From Cellulomonas cellasea (lineage in GTDB: Bacteria > Actinomycetota > Actinomycetes > Actinomycetales > Cellulomonadaceae): a DNA stretch of 64,000 nt. A program made the position numbers and the translations under genes. The stretch spans positions 47,491 to 111,490 of the forward strand of contig NZ_JAUDBQ010000016.1 of the NCBI RefSeq assembly GCF_030372105.1. The letters run 5' to 3'. Shown here one piece after another: positions 17,636-25,998 of the stretch (positions within the stretch are counted from its first letter, which is position 1; each line of letters opens with the position of its first letter). The notes beneath the pieces are model-generated. The model was not told the DNA's origin. It made no database searches and worked only from the letters and a program-made list of their open reading frames with translations.

Positions 17636-17713
17636 CTCGCGGGTCGCCGCGGGGCCGGGGGCAGGGTCGGGCGCAGGGCTGAGGCGAACGCTCGGCGGGC
17701 GTCGCCTGGTGGT

Positions 17714-17766
17714 TTGACGTCCCGGTGTCCGGCAGCGTGTACTGGTGTGATCGAACATGTGTTCGA
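17714..17766 (+). promoter_or_regulatory. SOS promoter of dnaE2 with LexA box
   Basis: A -35 TTGACG (17714-17719), an 18-bp spacer and a -10 TGTACT (17738-17743) are followed after 7 bp by the perfect LexA box TCGAAC-ATGT-GTTCGA (17751-17766). Spacing and core sequence copy the imuA promoter. The box ends 49 bp before the preferred dnaE2 start and shows that dnaE2 can be induced independently of the GH10 gene in front of it. Confidence 0.88.
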
Positions 17767-17815
17767 CGGCGCGGGCCCCCTCGCGCCGGGCAGCCAGTGG
17801 ACGGGAGGGCTCGTC

Positions 17816-20800
17816 GTGCCGCGGACGACGGACGGCCGGTACGCCGAGCTGCACGCCCACTCGGCGTTCAGCTTCCTCGACGGCGCGAGCCAGCCCGAGG
17901 AGCTCGCCGCCGAGGCTGTGCGGCTCGGCCTGGACGCCCTCGCGCTCACCGACCACGACGGCCTCTACGGCGTGGTGCGCTTCGCCCAGGCCGCGCGCGC
18001 CGTCGGGCTGCCCACCGTGTTCGGCGCCGAACTGCACCTGCCCGTCCCCGGCGGGGGGTGGGGCGCGCAGCGCGTCAGCGGCCCCGACGTGCTCGACGCG
18101 CCCACCGGCGTCCCCGACCCCCGCGCCACCCACCTGCTCGTGCTGGCCCGCGGGCCCGACGGCTACCGCGCGCTGTCGAGGGCCATCGCCACGGGACACC
18201 TGGCCGCCGGGGCCAAGGGCGCCGCGCAGCACACCTGGGAGGGGCTCGCCGAGCAGGCCGCCGGGCAGTGGCTCATCCTCACCGGCTGCCGCAAGGGCTC
18301 CGTCCGCCAGGCCCTCGCCAGCGGCGGGGGAGCAGACGGCGAGGTGACGCCCGAGGGATTCCTCGCCGGCCGCGCCGAGCTCGACCGGCTCGTCGGGCTG
18401 TTCGGCCACGAGAACGTCGCCGTCGAGGCCACCGACCACGGCGGCCCGTTCGACGCCGAGCGCAACGACGCCCTCGCGGCGCTCGCGGCCGCCGCCGACC
18501 TGCCCCTCGTCGCCACCGGCAACGTCCACTACGCCACCCCCCGGGACGCCGATCTCGCGGCGGCGCTCGCGGCCGTGCGGGCCCGCTCCTCGCTCGACGA
18601 CCTCGACGGCTGGCTGCCCGGCGCCCCCACCGCCCACCTGCGCTCGGCGGCGGAGATGCTGGCCCTGCACCGACGCCACCCGCAGGCCGTGGCCACCGCC
18701 GCGCGCCTGGCCGCCGAGTGCGCGTTCGACCTCGCCCTGGTCGCCCCCCAACTGCCGCCCTACCCCGTGCCGCCCGGCCACACGGAGGCGAGTTGGCTGC
18801 GCGAGTTGGTGCGTCGCGGCGCCCTGGAGCTGTACGGGCCGCCGGAGGCCGAGCGGGTGCCCGGGGCGTACGCGCAACTCGAGCACGAGCTGCGCGTCAT
18901 CGAGGACCTGGGCTTCCCGGGGTACTTCCTGGTCGTCTACGACCTGGTCGACTTCTGCCGCCGCAACGGCATCATGGCGCAGGGCCGCGGCTCGGCCGCC
19001 AACTCCGCGGTCTGCTACGTGCTGCGGGTCACGGCGGTGGACGCGGTGGCCCACGGGCTGCTGTTCGAGCGCTTCCTGGCGCCCGAGCGGGACGGGCCCC
19101 CGGACATCGACGTGGACATCGAGTCGGGCCGCCGCGAGGAGGTCATCCAGTACGTCTACGCCAAGCACGGCCGCACGCATGCCGCGCAGGTCGCGAACGT
19201 CATCACCTACCGGCCGCGCTCGGCGGTGCGCGACGCGGCGCGCGCGCTCGGCTACGACGCGGGGCAGCAGGACGCGTGGAGCAAGTCCATCGAGCGCTGG
19301 GGCAGCCTGCGCGGCGCGGACCCAGTGACGCCCGACGGCCGCGACGCCGCGCCCGCGCGTGACGCGCCGCCCGCCCGGACCGGTCGGGGCCGCGACCCGC
19401 ATGACGCGGTGTGGGGGACGACGTTCGAGCCCACCGCCGACCGGCACGACGTGGTCCCGCGCACCCGCCCCCCGGCGGCGTCCGAGCTCGACGAGATCCC
19501 CGAGCAGGTCATCGACCTGGCGGAGCGATTCCTGCGCCTGCCGCGTCACCTGGGCATCCACTCGGGCGGCATGGTGATGTGCGACAGGCCCGTCATCGAG
19601 GTCTGCCCGGTGGAGTGGGCCCGGATGCCGGGGCGCACCGTGCTGCAGTGGGACAAGGAGGACTGCGCCGACGCGGGGCTGGTGAAGTTCGACCTGCTGG
19701 GCCTGGGCATGCTGACCGCCCTGCGGATCGCGTTCGACCTGGTGCGCGAGCATGAGGGCGTCGAGCTCGACCTGCACGCCCTGCCGTACGAGGACCCGCT
19801 CGTCTACGACCTGCTCAGCGCCGCCGACACGGTGGGCGTGTTCCAGGTGGAGTCGCGCGCCCAGATGGGCACCCTGCCGCGCCTGCAGCCGCGCCGGTTC
19901 TACGACATCGTCGTGGAGGTCGCGCTCATCCGCCCCGGGCCCATCCAGGGCGGCTCGGTGCACCCGTACATCAACCGGTACCACGGCCGGGAGAAGGTCA
20001 CCTACCTGCACCCCAAACTGGAGAAGTCGCTCGCGAAGACCCTGGGGGTGCCGCTGTTCCAGGAGCAGCTCATGCAGATGGCCATCGACGTCGCGGACTT
20101 CACCCCCGCCGAGGCCGACCAACTGCGCCGGGCGATGGGCTCCAAGCGGTCCACCGAGCGGATGGAGGCCCTGCACGCCCGCCTGCTCGCCGGGATGGCC
20201 GCGAACGGCATCGACCGGGAGACCGGCGAGCAGATCTTCGACAAGCTCAAGGCCTTCGCCGACTTCGGGTTCCCCGAGTCCCACGCGTACTCGTTCGCGT
20301 TCCTCGTGTACGCGAGCGCCTGGCTCAAGGTGCACCACCCGGCCGCCTTCTACGCCGGCCTGCTGGCCGCGCAGCCGATGGGCTTCTACTCCCCACAGTC
20401 CTTGGTCGCCGACGCGCGCCGCCACGGCCTGCAGGTGCTGCGCCCGTGCGTGCAGGCCTCCGGGGTGCAGGCACGGGTCGAGCGGCTGGGCCCGACGCCG
20501 CCGGGTGGGGAGCCGCGCCTCGTGCCGACGCACTCCGGCACGGCGCCGGTGCACGAGCACGCGACAGCCGACAACGGCCGGGCGCTCGCGGTCCGGATGG
20601 GCCTCGCCTCGGTGCGGGGCGTGGGGGAGGACGTCGCCGAGCGCGTGGTGGCCGAGCGCGTCGCGCATGGGCCGTTCGTGGACCTGCGCGATCTGGTGCG
20701 CCGGGTGAGCCTGACCACCGCGCAGCTCGAGGCGCTCGCCACCGGCGGCGCCCTGGGCGCGTTGGGGGCCACCCGGCGGGAGGCGTTGTGGGCCGCGGGC

Positions 20801-21286
20801 GCCCTCGCCCTGGAGGGGCCCGACACGCTACCCGGCGTCGCGGTGGGCGTCAGCGCCCCCACGCTGCCCGGCATGACGGACGTCGAGCTGGCGGTGGCCG
20901 ATGTGTGGGCCACCGGCGTCTCAGTGGACTCCTACCCCACGCAGCACGTGCGCGAGGGCCTCGACGCCGCCGGTGTGCTGCGCGTCGAGCAGGCGTACCG
21001 CCACGAGGAGGGGAGGCGGGTCGCGGTGGCGGGGGTCGTCACCCACCGACAGCGGCCGGGGACGGCGGGCGGGGTCACGTTCCTGTCGCTCGAGGACGAG
21101 ACGGGCCTGCTCAACGTGGTCTGCTCGCCGGGGCTCTGGCAGAAGTTCCGCAAGGCGGCCCGCACGTCGGCGGCGCTGGTGGTGCGCGGCCGGCTGGAAC
21201 GGGCCGACGGCGCCACGAACCTCATCGCCGAGCACCTGGCCCCGCTGTCCCTGCGGGTGCGGACCACGTCGCGCGACTTCCGTTGA
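17816..21286 (+). CDS. dnaE2: Error-prone DNA polymerase III alpha subunit DnaE2
   Basis: The 1156-residue C-family polymerase carries out mutagenic translesion synthesis with ImuA/ImuB. An N-terminal PHP domain begins YAELHAHSAFSFLDGAS. The palm has the catalytic acids in PDIDVDIESGRREEV (D430, D432, D434). HhH, OB-fold (VAVAGVVTHRQRPGT) and C-terminal regions follow. A Pro/Arg/Asp-rich insert of about 60 residues (about 497-560) interrupts the fingers region. GTG 17816 is chosen because it follows GGGAGGG at 17803-17809 and lies downstream of the promoter and LexA box; longer readings would run through the operator. Confidence 0.93.
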   Translation: MPRTTDGRYAELHAHSAFSFLDGASQPEELAAEAVRLGLDALALTDHDGLYGVVRFAQAARAVGLPTVFGAELHLPVPGGGWGAQRVSGPDVLDAPTGVPDPRATHLLVLARGPDGYRALSRAIATGHLAAGAKGAAQHTWEGLAEQAAGQWLILTGCRKGSVRQALASGGGADGEVTPEGFLAGRAELDRLVGLFGHENVAVEATDHGGPFDAERNDALAALAAAADLPLVATGNVHYATPRDADLAAALAAVRARSSLDDLDGWLPGAPTAHLRSAAEMLALHRRHPQAVATAARLAAECAFDLALVAPQLPPYPVPPGHTEASWLRELVRRGALELYGPPEAERVPGAYAQLEHELRVIEDLGFPGYFLVVYDLVDFCRRNGIMAQGRGSAANSAVCYVLRVTAVDAVAHGLLFERFLAPERDGPPDIDVDIESGRREEVIQYVYAKHGRTHAAQVANVITYRPRSAVRDAARALGYDAGQQDAWSKSIERWGSLRGADPVTPDGRDAAPARDAPPARTGRGRDPHDAVWGTTFEPTADRHDVVPRTRPPAASELDEIPEQVIDLAERFLRLPRHLGIHSGGMVMCDRPVIEVCPVEWARMPGRTVLQWDKEDCADAGLVKFDLLGLGMLTALRIAFDLVREHEGVELDLHALPYEDPLVYDLLSAADTVGVFQVESRAQMGTLPRLQPRRFYDIVVEVALIRPGPIQGGSVHPYINRYHGREKVTYLHPKLEKSLAKTLGVPLFQEQLMQMAIDVADFTPAEADQLRRAMGSKRSTERMEALHARLLAGMAANGIDRETGEQIFDKLKAFADFGFPESHAYSFAFLVYASAWLKVHHPAAFYAGLLAAQPMGFYSPQSLVADARRHGLQVLRPCVQASGVQARVERLGPTPPGGEPRLVPTHSGTAPVHEHATADNGRALAVRMGLASVRGVGEDVAERVVAERVAHGPFVDLRDLVRRVSLTTAQLEALATGGALGALGATRREALWAAGALALEGPDTLPGVAVGVSAPTLPGMTDVELAVADVWATGVSVDSYPTQHVREGLDAAGVLRVEQAYRHEEGRRVAVAGVVTHRQRPGTAGGVTFLSLEDETGLLNVVCSPGLWQKFRKAARTSAALVVRGRLERADGATNLIAEHLAPLSLRVRTTSRDFR

Positions 21287-21330
21287 AGGGCAGCCGCACC
21301 CGAGCCGGACCCGGTGGTTACGCTGCCTAG

Positions 21331-22224
21331 ATGCCCCTCTTCGGCTCGCTGGTCGCCTACCTCCCCACCCCGCGCACCGTCACGGAGGAGGTCGCCGAGG
21401 GTGTGCTCGCCCAGCTCGTCGACCGGGCCGTGGCCGGTGGCGCCAGCGGCGTCGCGGTGCTCGGCAGCACGGGCGGATTCGCGTACCTGGACCGGGCCCA
21501 GAGGCGGCGGGTGTGCGAGGCGGCTGTGGAGGCCGCGGCCGGGCGGGTCCCGGTGCTGGCGGGCGTCGGCGCCCTGACCACCCGCGACGTCCTCGACCTC
21601 GCGCGCGACGCCGAGCAGGCGGGGGCAGACGCGCTGCTCGTGCCGACGATGGCGTACCTGCCGCTCACCGACGACGAGGTGCACGAGCTGTACCGGTGTG
21701 TGACCCAGGTGGTCGGGATCCCGCTGTGGGCGTACCACAACCCCGTCGCCACCCGGTACGACTTCAGCATCGAGCAACTGCGCCGCGTCACCCGGCTGCC
21801 CGGCGTCCAAGGCGTCAAAGACCGGGGGGCCAGCGCCGACCTGGTGCGCGGACGCGCGCGGGAGCTGCACCACAAGCTCCCCGCCGACATCGAGATCGGC
21901 TTCAGCGGCGACGGCCTCGGCGTGCACGGCCTGCTCGGCGGCGCCCGCACCTGGCACTCCGGGCTCGCGGGCGTGCTGCCCGCCCGCTACGCCGAGGTCG
22001 CCGACGTGGCCGCCGCCGGGCACGCCGAGCGCGCCCTGGCCCTGATGGCTGGGCTCCAGCCGCTCGCCGACCTCGCCGCGACCGGCGGCGCGCGCGTCGT
22101 GCACGCCGTGGGGGAGGCGCTCGGCGTGGATGTCGGCCCGCTGCCGGCCCCGCTGCGGCGGCCCGGGCCCGGCGTGCTCCGAGAGATCGACCGGGCGCTC
22201 GCGGGCCTCGACGACCCCGCGTAG
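21331..22224 (+). CDS. Dihydrodipicolinate synthase/N-acetylneuraminate lyase-family aldolase
   Basis: This 297-residue (beta/alpha)8 class I aldolase has the Schiff-base Lys in GVQGVKDR and the catalytic Tyr in LWAYHNPVA, plus an N-terminal GSTGGFAYL carboxylate-binding loop. The loop departs from the GTTGE of true DapA, so a different keto-acid substrate is likely (for example a sugar-acid aldolase). It lies 44 bp downstream of dnaE2 on the same strand and is convergent with the AI-2E transporter gene. Exact reaction undecided. Confidence 0.87.
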   Translation: MPLFGSLVAYLPTPRTVTEEVAEGVLAQLVDRAVAGGASGVAVLGSTGGFAYLDRAQRRRVCEAAVEAAAGRVPVLAGVGALTTRDVLDLARDAEQAGADALLVPTMAYLPLTDDEVHELYRCVTQVVGIPLWAYHNPVATRYDFSIEQLRRVTRLPGVQGVKDRGASADLVRGRARELHHKLPADIEIGFSGDGLGVHGLLGGARTWHSGLAGVLPARYAEVADVAAAGHAERALALMAGLQPLADLAATGGARVVHAVGEALGVDVGPLPAPLRRPGPGVLREIDRALAGLDDPA

Positions 22225-22237
22225 GCGCCGGGGCGGC

Positions 22238-23455
22238 CTACTCCTCGTCGCCTTGATAGGCCTCATACGGCTCGCGCACGTCCCCGGGCTCCAGCTCCGG
22301 CTCGGGCTCCCGCAGCCGGGAGAACACCGTCCACGCGACCGCGACCAGCGGCACCGCGATGACCGCGCCCAGGATGCCGGCCGTCAACGTGCCGCCCAGC
22401 ACCACCACGGCGATCACGACGGGGTGCAGCGCGACCTGCTTGCCCATCACCAGAGGCTGCAGCACATGCCCCTCGAACTGGCCGATCAGCGCGATCCCGA
22501 TGCCGACGATCGCCGCCTGCACCGGCCCGTTCGCCGCCAGGGCCACGATCATCGCGATGACCATCGCCGCGGGGGCGCCCACCAGCGGGATGAACGCGCC
22601 GATCAGCACCAGCACCGCGAGGGGCGCCGCCAGCGGCACCCCGATGATCGACAGCAGGATGAACGCCAGCAGGCCGTCGGTGAACGCGATGATCAGGATG
22701 CCGCGCGTGTAGCCGGAGAACGTGTACCACCCGGCGGCGCCCGCGACGCTCCACGACCTCCGAGCGCTCAGGGGGAGCTGCGCCAGGAACCACTCCCACA
22801 TCTGCCGCCCGCTGGTGAGGAAGAACACCGCGCAGAACGTCGCCAGCGCGAGCGCCGTCAGCACCTCCACCACGCTGCCCGCGCCTGCCGCGGCCTCCGA
22901 CGCGAGCTCGCTGGCGTGCTCCTCCACCCACGTCCGGCCGTTCTCGATCCACTGGTTGATCTGGTCGGAGGTGACCCGGAACGGCGAGCCGTCCTCGAGG
23001 AAGTCGATGATGTCCTGGATGCCGCTGGCGAACTGGTCGGACAGCTTGGACCACTGGCCCGCGACCGACACCCCCACGTAGGTGAGCATCCCCAGCAGGA
23101 TCAGCACCCCGCCCAGCAGCCCGAGGGCCGTGGCCAGCGGCCGCGGCATCACCCGGGCGAACAGCTCCACCGCGGGGCGCAGCACCGCCGTGAACACCAG
23201 GGCCAAGAACAGGGAGATGAACAGCAGCTGCACGCGGGACGTGGCGTAGAAGACCAGGGCGATGGCCGCCGTCACCACCAGCAGCCGCCACGACACCCCG
23301 GCCAAGTTCGTCAGCCAGCGCGGCGCCGTCGGCTCGGCGACGACGATGGGGGCGGCGCGACGGGAGCCCGCGAGGCGCCGCGTCGAGGACGTCACGCCGA
23401 CCGGGTGCCGGGGCGGGCCCGAGGCCCGGTCGCCCGACGCGCCCTGATCGGCCAT
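22238..23455 (-). CDS. AI-2E (PerM)-family transporter
   Basis: The 405-residue polytopic membrane protein has two N-terminal helices (about 55-100), a long periplasmic/extracytoplasmic loop (about 130-215) and about five C-terminal helices including the family segment GVPLAAPLAVLVLIGAFIPLVGAPAAM. The acidic cytosolic C-terminus (PEPELEPGD...) ends the protein. The family includes AI-2 exporter TqsA and Na+/H+ antiporters, so the substrate is open. Its stop is 13 bp from the convergent aldolase stop. Confidence 0.9.
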   Translation of the reverse strand: MADQGASGDRASGPPRHPVGVTSSTRRLAGSRRAAPIVVAEPTAPRWLTNLAGVSWRLLVVTAAIALVFYATSRVQLLFISLFLALVFTAVLRPAVELFARVMPRPLATALGLLGGVLILLGMLTYVGVSVAGQWSKLSDQFASGIQDIIDFLEDGSPFRVTSDQINQWIENGRTWVEEHASELASEAAAGAGSVVEVLTALALATFCAVFFLTSGRQMWEWFLAQLPLSARRSWSVAGAAGWYTFSGYTRGILIIAFTDGLLAFILLSIIGVPLAAPLAVLVLIGAFIPLVGAPAAMVIAMIVALAANGPVQAAIVGIGIALIGQFEGHVLQPLVMGKQVALHPVVIAVVVLGGTLTAGILGAVIAVPLVAVAWTVFSRLREPEPELEPGDVREPYEAYQGDEE

Positions 23456-23578
23456 CAGCCCTCCTCCGGTGTGGCGGGCGTCACCCCGAGATCGGGTGAT
23501 CTGGCCCCGTACGCTGCGGTGATGCTGTCCCTGGACAGTCTGCCCCGCACCCGCGATTCATGCTCGACCGGCTCGCCA

Positions 23579-23587
23579 TGCTATGTT
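23579..23587 (+). promoter_or_regulatory. Possible extended -10 promoter for tRNA-Leu
   Basis: TGC-TATGTT (23579-23587) matches an extended -10 element, with no convincing -35. It is 46 bp before the mature tRNA 5' end. The AT-rich character is local. Candidate only. Confidence 0.3.
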
Positions 23588-23632
23588 TCTGCCCGCACCT
23601 GAGGGAGCCGAAAGGCGTCCTGAGGTCCACCT

Positions 23633-23715
23633 GTCCGGGTGGCGGAATGGCAGACGCGCTAGCTTGAGGTGCTAGTGCCCGAAAGGGCGTGGGGGTTCAA
23701 GTCCCCCTCCGGACA
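23633..23715 (+). tRNA. tRNA-Leu (anticodon GAG)
   Basis: This is an 83-nt class II tRNA. The acceptor arms GTCCGGG (23633-23639) and the 3' TCCGGAC pair, with discriminator A at 23715. The anticodon stem CTAGC/GCTAG encloses loop TTGAGGT, giving GAG at positions 34-36 (reads CUC/CUU). A long variable arm (GCCCGAAAGGGC) and a GGGGGTTCAAGTCCCCC T-arm complete the cloverleaf. CCA is not encoded. Confidence 0.95.
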
Positions 23716-23731
23716 CTCGTTGAGACAGCGA

Positions 23732-23773
23732 CGACGAAGGCCTCGATCCCCGCCAGGATCGGGGCCTTCGTCG
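23732..23773 (+). terminator. Strong hairpin terminator after tRNA-Leu
   Basis: CGACGAAGGCC (23732-23742) pairs perfectly with GGCCTTCGTCG (23763-23773), with an inner GATCC/GGATC extension. There is only a short pyrimidine-rich tail. It is placed to end both the tRNA transcript and the convergent cupin transcript. Confidence 0.8.
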
Positions 23774-23804
23774 CTTCCACTTGCTCTCGTTGAGCGCCTT
23801 CTGC

Positions 23805-24173
23805 TCAGGAGCCGCTCCTGCGGGCGTAGGCGGGGGACGCCCCGAAGTCGACGGAGACGCATGGCTCGTCACCCACGACCCAGGCATCGTGGCCCGGTTC
23901 GACGCGCACGACGTCGTTGGGCGCGGCCTCCACCTCGGCGCCGTCGTCCATCACCACCTTCAGCCGCCCAGAGATCACGTAGAAGAAGTGCGGTGACTGG
24001 CAGCTGTCCGTGCCCGCGATCGGGCGGACGTTCTCCGACCACCGCCAGCCGGGTTCGAACGTCGCCTTGACCACCGTGTTGCCAGCCAACTCCACGACCT
24101 GCGCCTGGCCATTGCCCGTGAATGGTCGAACGTCGTCAGGCGCGTCGAAGCTCTTCGACTCCACTCCAGCCAT
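23805..24173 (-). CDS. Cupin-domain protein
   Basis: This 122-residue single cupin has strand motifs ATFEPGWRWSENVRPI, HFFYVISGRLKVVMDDGAEVEAAPNDVVRVEPGHDAWVVG and VSVDFG. Of the usual metal-binding residues, one His (in SPHFFYV) and the late His of PGHDAW are visible, so metal binding may be weaker than in classical cupins. ATG 24173 (MAGVESKSF) is preferred over a start three codons upstream. Function unknown. Confidence 0.82.
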   Translation of the reverse strand: MAGVESKSFDAPDDVRPFTGNGQAQVVELAGNTVVKATFEPGWRWSENVRPIAGTDSCQSPHFFYVISGRLKVVMDDGAEVEAAPNDVVRVEPGHDAWVVGDEPCVSVDFGASPAYARRSGS

Positions 24174-24349
24174 CAGAACCAACCCCCTTGATCGAGTGAC
24201 CCATTCGACGCTACGCCGGCGCCCGTCATCGTGAAGCCCTTCGCGTCCTGGGCTGCGCCCACCTGACCGGTCGGCGCCTCGGGGTCGTTCGTGGGGCTGC
24301 CGACGGCAAATCCCGCGACCAGCGGCGTCGTGCGCGGCAGAGTGGCGCC

Positions 24350-24772
24350 ATGAGCAGCCTGCCTGTCACCGCACCGGTCGCCTACGGGTGGCGTGAGCCC
24401 TTCGACAACGCGGAGGCCAACGCCCTGCACGCCGAGGCGTTCGGCCATCAGCCCGTCGATGACGACTGGAACGACCGGGTTGCGCGCCTGAGCCTCGGCT
24501 GGGCCACCGCCCGGGATGACGCGGGGCTGGTGGGCTTCGTCAACGTCGTGTGGGACGGGCTGGTCCACGCGTTCGTCGTGGACACCTCGGTGGCGTTGCG
24601 CGCGCGACGGCAGGGGGTCGGCGCCCGGCTGATCGCGGTGGCGCGAGATGAGGCAGCGGCTGCGGGGTGCGAGTGGCTGCACGTCGACTTCGAGGAGGAC
24701 CTCGAGGCGTTCTACGTGGACGCGTGCGGGTTCGCGCCGACACGAGCCGGGCTGGTGCGGCTGCGGCCGTGA
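24350..24772 (+). CDS. GNAT-family N-acetyltransferase
   Basis: The 140-residue GNAT has strand FVVDTSVAL followed by the CoA-binding RARRQGVGARLIAVARDEA (Q/R-x-x-G-x-G/A), then LHVDFEEDLEAFYVDACGF. It is divergent from the cupin and 52 bp upstream of an alpha/beta hydrolase on the same strand. Acceptor unknown. Confidence 0.85.
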   Translation: MSSLPVTAPVAYGWREPFDNAEANALHAEAFGHQPVDDDWNDRVARLSLGWATARDDAGLVGFVNVVWDGLVHAFVVDTSVALRARRQGVGARLIAVARDEAAAAGCEWLHVDFEEDLEAFYVDACGFAPTRAGLVRLRP

Positions 24773-24824
24773 CAGGCGGGGCAGCGCGGTCGCGCAGGTC
24801 GTCGGCGGGCGCCAGCCTGGCTCA

Positions 24825-25670
24825 GTGACCCGTTCCGAGCGCGTGGTCGACATCGACGGGGTGTCGCTGTGCCTCGACATCTCGGGGCCGCCTGACGCCC
24901 CGGTGCTGCTGCTCGCGCACGGCGCCGCCTGCTCGCTCGACGCGTGGCCGGACGAGCTGGTCGACCGGCTCGCGCGGGAGCGGCGGGTGATCCGCTTCGA
25001 CTGGCGGGACACCGGGCGGTCCACCACCTGGCCGGTGGGCCGGCCGGGCTACGGCCTGCCCGATCTGGCCGACGACCTGATGCGGGTCCTCGACGCCGAG
25101 GAGGTGGCGCGGGCGCATCTCGTCGGGCTGTCGATGGGTGGATCCGCGGCACAACTGGCGGCGCTCCGGCATCCCGGGCGGGTGCTGACGCTCACGCTCA
25201 TGAGCTGCACGCCGGGCGCCCCGGGCCGGGAGGCCGACGATCTGCCAGGGCCGGACCAGGAGGCGTTCGCGTCTGGGCCGCCCGAGCCCGACTGGTCCGA
25301 TCCGGCGGAGGCGGTGGCGTACCTCGTCGAGTCCGAGCGGGCGTACCAGCGTGGCGGCTTCGAGGCCGATGTGCAGCGCGCCGTGGCAGAGCGCACGGTC
25401 GCGCGGTCATCGGACCTGCGGGCGCGGGAGAACCACTACGCCGTCGACGGGGGGCCGGGGTGGCGCGGCAGGCTCGGCGAGATCGGCGCGCCGACGCTCG
25501 TGGTCCACGGCGCCGACGACCCGGTGTTCCCCCTGCCCCACGCGGAGGCCCTGGCGGTGGAGGTCCCGGGCGCCAGCCTCCTCGTCGTGCGGGACGCGGG
25601 GCATGGCGCCCCTCCTCGGCGGGCCTGGCCACAACTGGTCGAGCGGCTGCTGGAGCACACGTCCCGCTAG
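24825..25670 (+). CDS. Alpha/beta-fold hydrolase
   Basis: The 281-residue hydrolase has a complete visible triad: nucleophile Ser in LVGLSMGGS, Asp in VHGADDPVFP and His in RDAGHGAPP, with oxyanion motif LAHGAACS. The RVIRFDWRDTGRS segment matches the DxRGxGxS element of esterase/haloperoxidase-like members. GTG 24825 gives the family-typical start TRSERVVDIDGVSL. Substrate unknown. It precedes the pectate lyase but is separated from it by a 328-bp regulatory gap. Confidence 0.85.
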   Translation: MTRSERVVDIDGVSLCLDISGPPDAPVLLLAHGAACSLDAWPDELVDRLARERRVIRFDWRDTGRSTTWPVGRPGYGLPDLADDLMRVLDAEEVARAHLVGLSMGGSAAQLAALRHPGRVLTLTLMSCTPGAPGREADDLPGPDQEAFASGPPEPDWSDPAEAVAYLVESERAYQRGGFEADVQRAVAERTVARSSDLRARENHYAVDGGPGWRGRLGEIGAPTLVVHGADDPVFPLPHAEALAVEVPGASLLVVRDAGHGAPPRRAWPQLVERLLEHTSR

Positions 25671-25681
25671 CGGGCGCAGCG

Positions 25682-25742
25682 TGAAAGGTTTCGGCTCTTG
25701 TGCGTCGGGAAAGCGGTCTCCTACGATCGGGAAACCGGTTCC
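25682..25742. promoter_or_regulatory. Three operator-like repeats upstream of the pectate lyase
   Basis: Three partly palindromic sites follow each other: TGAAAGGTTTCG (25682-25693), GGGAAAGCGGTCTCC (25707-25721) and GGGAAACCGGTTCC (25729-25742). All share GAAA-n(2-4)-GGTyTC-like arms of the kind bound by LacI-family sugar regulators. They are spaced about 22-26 bp apart, close to two helical turns. The rest of the 328-bp gap (25743-25998) shows no other gene; the lyase has GTGAGG before its ATG. Confidence 0.5.
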
Positions 25743-25998
25743 TCGCTGCGTTGCGCCTGATCCTGGCGCTACCTGCCCGAGTGCCGGGACGGCGGCGCCG
25801 ACGACCTCCGACGGCGCCATCGGTGACCAGAGGTGTGCGCTCCCGATCCCGAGGAGACGTCCGCACGAGGCGGTGGACGACGACAGGCGGCTGAGGCCAA
25901 CCCGGCCCCGACGCCAGCCGCCGAGCCGCATGGGGCGCCCAGAGCGCGCCGCACGCACACAGCAACGGCCCGAGTTCAATGACGAATGTGAGGCAACG

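Noticed and set aside
17714..17815. Starting dnaE2 at or before 17714-17760
   Set aside because: That would place coding sequence across the -35/-10 elements and the LexA box. GTG 17816 has a good ribosome site and matches the family N-terminus.
13589..20668. A minus-strand open frame of more than 2300 codons antisense to imuA-imuB-GH10-dnaE2
   Set aside because: It is the complementary frame of four well-recognised genes in very GC-rich DNA, where stop codons are rare. Its translation is low-complexity Arg/Gly/His-rich with no family signature.
23633..23773. Integration (att) site of a mobile element at tRNA-Leu
   Set aside because: No integrase gene, no duplicated tRNA 3' end and no foreign-looking neighbours were seen; a strong terminator follows directly.
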